A stretch of 64,000 bases of DNA from assembly GCA_016218715.1 (NCBI GenBank), contig JACRDG010000099.1, positions 21,880-85,879 of the forward strand. Direction: 5' to 3'. Each line of letters begins with the position of its first letter. Positions within the stretch are counted from its first letter, which is position 1. Below, piece after piece: positions 60,874 through 64,000 of the stretch. This DNA comes from Desulfomonile tiedjei. Its GTDB lineage: Bacteria > Desulfobacterota > Desulfomonilia > Desulfomonilales > Desulfomonilaceae. Under the pieces are notes generated by a model. The model was not told where the DNA came from, ran no database searches, and saw only the letters and a list, made by a program, of their open reading frames with translations. The position numbers and the translations under genes were made by a program.

Positions 60874-62049
60874 ATGGATCGCAACGTCTGCATTATAGGC
60901 GGGGGAATGTCGCAATGGGGGGTCAGAGACGGCAGCCAGAGAGACTTTTTCCAGGAGGCTGCCAGGGCACTGTATGACGACGTTCCGCAACTCAACCCCA
61001 AAGATATCGACGGCCTGTTGGTCGCGTCCGCCTACACGGAGCGCACCTCCTACCAGACCCATCTGGCGCCTCTGGTTGCGGAGTACGTGGGAATAAAACC
61101 GAGGAGCATCTGTGCACGCGTTGAACTTCTTTGCGCGAGCGGCAGTTCGGCGATCATTCTCGCGTTCGGCCTCATCAAGTCGGGGCAGGCTGACATCGTG
61201 ATGGTTGCCGGCGGAGAAAAACTCTACACCCCCCAAAAATGGGAGGTGTTTTACAGCGAACTGGCCTCGGTCGATCACGACTGGGACGGGCCGCAAGGTC
61301 TGGGGCTTCCGCCTCCCGTGTTCGCGATGGTGGCCAAACAGCACATGAAGCAGTACGGCACCAAGAAGGAACACCTTGCGACCATATCGGTCAAGAACCG
61401 CCGGAACTCGGCAAAGAACCCCAAGGCGCAGTTTCAGACACCCGTCACCATGGAAGAAGTCATGGCCGGCCGCATGATTGTGGCCCCCTTGACCCTGTAT
61501 GACTGCTGCCCCATCACCGACGGCGCGGCCGCAGTCGTGCTGGCCTCCGAGGAGAAGGCGAGGGACCTGACGGACAAGCCGCTGGTGTACCTGCGGGGAA
61601 CGGCCCAGGCGTCGTTGAACAACATGTCCGCGAACATGCCGAGCTGGACGACCTGGGAAGCTCTCAAGATTGCCGCTTCGGAAGCGTACCGCAAGGCGAA
61701 AGTCGAGCCGAAGGATGTCAACGTGGCCATGACGCACGACTGCTTCACCATCTCTGAAATCATCGAGATGGAAGATCTCGGCTTCTGCAAGAAGGGAGAA
61801 GGCGGTCCGTTCGTCGCTGAAGGGCAGAGCGACTTTGGCGGCCGGGTTCCGACCAATACCGACGGCGGACTCCTCGGCTGCGGGCACCCCTTCGGCGGTA
61901 CCGGAATACGGCAGGGGATCGAGGTGATGAGGCAGTTGCGGGGCGATGCCGTTCAGCAGGTGCCTGATGCGACCGTCGGGTTGACCCACAACCTGAGCGG
62001 GTTCATTGCCGCACATACGGTCCTGATCTACGGAAGGGAGGTAGCATGA
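60874..62049 (+). CDS. Thiolase-superfamily protein (SCP2/acetyl-CoA acetyltransferase type)
   Basis: 391 residues, gaggcggaggtag ribosome site. The nucleophilic Cys is C87 in VELLCASGSSAII; the second His/Cys region reads GGLLGCGHPFGGTGIRQGIEV near the C-terminus, and MTHDCFTISEIIEMEDLGF is typical of the archaeal/SCP-x branch. These non-decarboxylating thiolases work with a separate DUF35 subunit, encoded next here with an ATGA overlap. Likely role: thiolytic cleavage or condensation of an acyl-CoA, perhaps in the aromatic degradation pathway indicated by bamA. Similar pairs serve as benzoylsuccinyl-CoA thiolase (BbsAB); substrate not determinable from sequence. Confidence 0.87.
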   Translation: MDRNVCIIGGGMSQWGVRDGSQRDFFQEAARALYDDVPQLNPKDIDGLLVASAYTERTSYQTHLAPLVAEYVGIKPRSICARVELLCASGSSAIILAFGLIKSGQADIVMVAGGEKLYTPQKWEVFYSELASVDHDWDGPQGLGLPPPVFAMVAKQHMKQYGTKKEHLATISVKNRRNSAKNPKAQFQTPVTMEEVMAGRMIVAPLTLYDCCPITDGAAAVVLASEEKARDLTDKPLVYLRGTAQASLNNMSANMPSWTTWEALKIAASEAYRKAKVEPKDVNVAMTHDCFTISEIIEMEDLGFCKKGEGGPFVAEGQSDFGGRVPTNTDGGLLGCGHPFGGTGIRQGIEVMRQLRGDAVQQVPDATVGLTHNLSGFIAAHTVLIYGREVA

Positions 62050-62534
62050 CCACTCCGGGTATCTCCGTGCTCGACGGAAAATATATGGTCACCATGGACC
62101 TGTTCCCGCAACAGTCCAAAGAGTTCAACCAGGTGCATCCGTTTTACGCCTTCCTGCAAGAAGGTCGGCTCTGCACCACCCGGTGCAAAGACTGCGGCGC
62201 GGAGCCGTTCCCGCCGAGAGTTCTCTGCCCGGACTGCTACAGCACGAACATGGAGTGGGTCGACTGGCCTACCACAGGCACCGTGATCGACTTTACCGAA
62301 GAGGTAGTCGGTGTGCCGCTCGGTTTCGGCAAAGCCCCGCTGGTGCACGCGTTGGTGGACCTTCAGGGAAAGAAGACCTTTTTCGTGCGCATCATCAACT
62401 GCGCTGCCGGTGAACTGAAACCTGGGGACCAGGTCAAGCTTGCGGTGTTCGACGTCGATTCCGTGCCTCAGGAGGTCGGAAGGGACGTGGTAGAGATGCA
62501 GCGGGTCTTTTACGCGTTCGAGCCGGTCAAATAG
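62046..62534 (+). CDS. Zn-ribbon/OB-fold (DUF35) thiolase partner protein
   Basis: 162 residues. The rubredoxin-like zinc ribbon CTTRCKDCGAEPFPPRVLCPDCYS carries four metal cysteines (C-x2-C pairs), followed by an OB fold (TTGTVIDFTEEVVGVPLGFGKAPLVHALVDLQG...LKPGDQVKLAVFDVD). DUF35 proteins bind the CoA nucleotide and complete the active site of SCP2-type thiolases. Starts within the thiolase stop (ATGA), so a 1:1 complex is expected. An N-terminal extension of about 25 residues precedes the family core. Confidence 0.9.
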   Translation: MTTPGISVLDGKYMVTMDLFPQQSKEFNQVHPFYAFLQEGRLCTTRCKDCGAEPFPPRVLCPDCYSTNMEWVDWPTTGTVIDFTEEVVGVPLGFGKAPLVHALVDLQGKKTFFVRIINCAAGELKPGDQVKLAVFDVDSVPQEVGRDVVEMQRVFYAFEPVK

Positions 62535-62547
62535 AGCTGTTCAGTAT

Positions 62548-62598
62548 CCGTTCACCGGGATGGGCCCAACCGGCTGGAATCACGATGTGGGCCGTTAC
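62548..62598. repeat. ~50-bp palindrome-cored repeat, copy B
   Basis: ccgttcaccgggatgggcccaaccggctggaatcacgatgtgggccgttac, matching copy A at 43511. It is flanked by 8-base direct repeats CTGTTCAG (62537-62544 and 62600-62607), which could be a target-site duplication. Located in the 291-base gap between the DUF35 gene and bamA. Confidence 0.65.
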
Positions 62599-62825
62599 AC
62601 TGTTCAGCTATGGTGGAAGATTGAGTGTGTGGCGTTACGCCACATCCGTTCGTGGGGGCCGTGAGGGTCGGGCCATTGGAAGGGGAGGCCGCGACCCCCA
62701 GGCCCCGCGAGTGGACTAATCCCCCCTTTCATCGAAGAGTACTAACGACTTGCGGCATGCAGCTTCAACAGGGTCATGAACATCCTGGCAAGTCGGAGCA
62801 AGCCTTACCATTCAAGGAGGTCAAA

Positions 62826-63956
62826 ATGACGCTGGAGTGGCTACCTCGGGATAACAGCCATAAGGATCACATTCTCATGGGGAGCGAGCACTGGGGCACT
62901 GAGGCGCCGTGCACGGTCTATGAGAAGAAGCCGCTGGTCTCGCCGGACGGCAAGGAGATTGATGGACTGTACGTTGCCTGGATTCGTCTGAACAATCCCA
63001 AGCAGTACAATTCGTACACGACCGAGATGGTCAAAGGAGTGATTGCCGGGTTTTCCGCAGCCAGCCAGGATCGATCGGTCGTGGCTACGGTTTTCACCGG
63101 AACCGGTACCGATGCGTTTTGCACCGGGGGGAACACCAAGGAATATGCCGAATACTACTCTGCCAGGCCCCACGAGTACGGCGAGTACATGGACCTGTTC
63201 AACGGCATGGTGGATGCGATCCTCAATTGCAAGAAACCAGTGATCTGCCGCGTGAACGGGATGAGAGTCGCTGGCGGCCAGGAAATCGGTATGGCATGCG
63301 ACCTGGCTATATCCAGCGACCTGGCCATTTTCGGCCAGGCGGGTGCGAGGCACGGCTCCAGCCCGGATGGCGGCTCCACTGACTTCCTCCCCTGGTTCCT
63401 CTCCATGGAAGACGCCATGTGGAACTGCGTGAGCTGCGAAATGTGGAGTGCCTACAAGATGAAGGCCAAGAACCTCATCTCCAAGGTGGTCCCGGTCCTG
63501 AAGCAGGGAGACAAGTTCATCCGCAACCCGCAGATCATCACCGACACGTACGTCATGGACGGTGAGATCGTGTACGGCGAGTACAAGAGCGGGAGCGCGT
63601 TGAAAGAGGCGCGGGCGCTGGTCAAGGAGTTGCCGAAAGATTTCGAACTGCTTGACAAGGCGGTCAACGGAGTTGTATGGACCTTCGCGAACCTGTTCCC
63701 CGGCTGCCTTATCAAGGCTGTCGACGGGATCCGGGCAAAGAAGAAATTCTTCTGGGATCAGTCCAAACTCGCCAACCGCCACTGGCTGATGGCCAACATG
63801 GGTTACGAAGCTCTGCTCGGCTTCAACGCGTTCAATACCAAGAAGATCACCGGCAAGGATGTGATCGACTTCATCAAGTGGCGCCAGTTGATAGCTGCAG
63901 CGGAGCCCGCGAGCATGGAGAACTTTGCCGAAGTCCTCGGTAAACCGCAATCGTAG
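62826..63956 (+). CDS. bamA: 6-oxocyclohex-1-ene-1-carbonyl-CoA hydrolase (BamA/Oah)
   Basis: 376 residues, the length of BamA. The ORF opens at 62625, but ATG 62826 with an aaggagg site gives the family N-terminus MTLEWLPRDNSHKDHILMGSEHWGTEAPCTVYEKKP. Enoyl-CoA hydratase-fold features: YVAWIRLNNPKQYNSYTTEMVKGVI, FTGTGTDAFCTGGNTKEYAEYYSARPHEYGEYMDLFNGMVDAI and RVNGMRVAGGQEIGMACDLAIS. BamA opens the alicyclic ring in anaerobic benzoyl-CoA degradation, forming 3-hydroxypimelyl-CoA, and is the accepted marker of that pathway. The thiolase/DUF35 pair upstream on the same strand may belong to the same pathway. Confidence 0.95.
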   Translation: MTLEWLPRDNSHKDHILMGSEHWGTEAPCTVYEKKPLVSPDGKEIDGLYVAWIRLNNPKQYNSYTTEMVKGVIAGFSAASQDRSVVATVFTGTGTDAFCTGGNTKEYAEYYSARPHEYGEYMDLFNGMVDAILNCKKPVICRVNGMRVAGGQEIGMACDLAISSDLAIFGQAGARHGSSPDGGSTDFLPWFLSMEDAMWNCVSCEMWSAYKMKAKNLISKVVPVLKQGDKFIRNPQIITDTYVMDGEIVYGEYKSGSALKEARALVKELPKDFELLDKAVNGVVWTFANLFPGCLIKAVDGIRAKKKFFWDQSKLANRHWLMANMGYEALLGFNAFNTKKITGKDVIDFIKWRQLIAAAEPASMENFAEVLGKPQS

Positions 63957-64000
63957 CCGAATGGTGAACCGCACGTGCCATCCGTAGTACGTGTACCAAC

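Noticed and set aside
62788-62804. Sigma-54-like promoter tggcaagtcggagcaa before bamA
   Set aside because: Spacing between GG and GC is nine rather than ten bases, and the rest of the consensus is weak.

Overview
The window reads as a chromosomal segment of an anaerobic, Gram-negative deltaproteobacterium (Desulfobacterota; a Desulfomonile/Syntrophobacteria-like organism is my best guess, not a proof). The pointers are a BamA-type ring-cleaving hydrolase of the anaerobic benzoyl-CoA pathway, indolepyruvate:ferredoxin oxidoreductase, rubrerythrin, a MoeA fused to a periplasmic-binding-like domain, LL-diaminopimelate aminotransferase, lipopolysaccharide core genes, and one small gene that only makes sense with UGA read as selenocysteine. 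GC content is moderately high. I see no tRNA, rRNA, CRISPR array, transposase, phage or plasmid gene.

Layout. 0-6 kb: tail of a YebC-type regulator, ruvC-ruvA, a CoA-disulfide-reductase-like flavoprotein, the N-degron enzyme Bpt, and an unusual ClpX-like unfoldase with two C-terminal lid domains. 6-8 kb: a secreted Gln/Pro-rich repeat protein and a small unknown. 8-12.6 kb (minus strand): iorAB, a small membrane protein, a YkgJ-type Cys-cluster protein and gmhB. 13-15.4 kb: an outer-membrane beta-barrel candidate, then rplM-rpsI. 15.4-23 kb (minus): a sirtuin, a small exported protein, a 1695-residue exported TPR-CHAT protein and lgt. 23-29 kb: a SpoU methyltransferase, rubrerythrin, the candidate selenoprotein, an O-methyltransferase and a di-haem c-type cytochrome. 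29-38.3 kb: LPS kinase, glycosyltransferases, waaF, Trm112, two moeA genes, an MFS permease and a GT9 transferase. 38.8-44.7 kb: a second beta-barrel paralogous to the first, a J-domain protein, and a run of exported proteins including one built on CPPPMCGP repeats. 44.8-57.8 kb: phosphofructokinase, a YchF-like P-loop protein, an ECF sigma/anti-sigma pair, dapL-carA, a D,D-carboxypeptidase, queD/folE2, an HtrA-like protease lacking PDZ domains and an M18 aminopeptidase. 58.6-64 kb: a response regulator-PAS-histidine kinase with a five-cysteine insertion, then a thiolase/DUF35 pair and bamA.

How the genes fit together. Envelope work dominates: Lgt, WaaF, GmhB, the LPS kinase, the two barrels, DacA and many exported low-complexity or Cys-rich proteins. 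Anaerobic energy and carbon metabolism is represented by IorAB, the thiolase/DUF35 pair, BamA and PFK. Most intergenic gaps hold hairpins, and several of these are dispersed repeats: a ~197-bp element present twice, whose end supplies a gene's TAG stop codon in both cases; a ~50-bp palindrome-cored element present twice; and a family of three related GGGG-AAC-CTTT hairpins.

The observations I would follow first are the UGA-containing 51-codon gene at 25063-25218, the exported TPR-CHAT protease candidate with its small exported neighbour, the double-lid ClpX paralogue next to bpt, the Cys-insertion histidine kinase, and the repeat that ends in stop codons.
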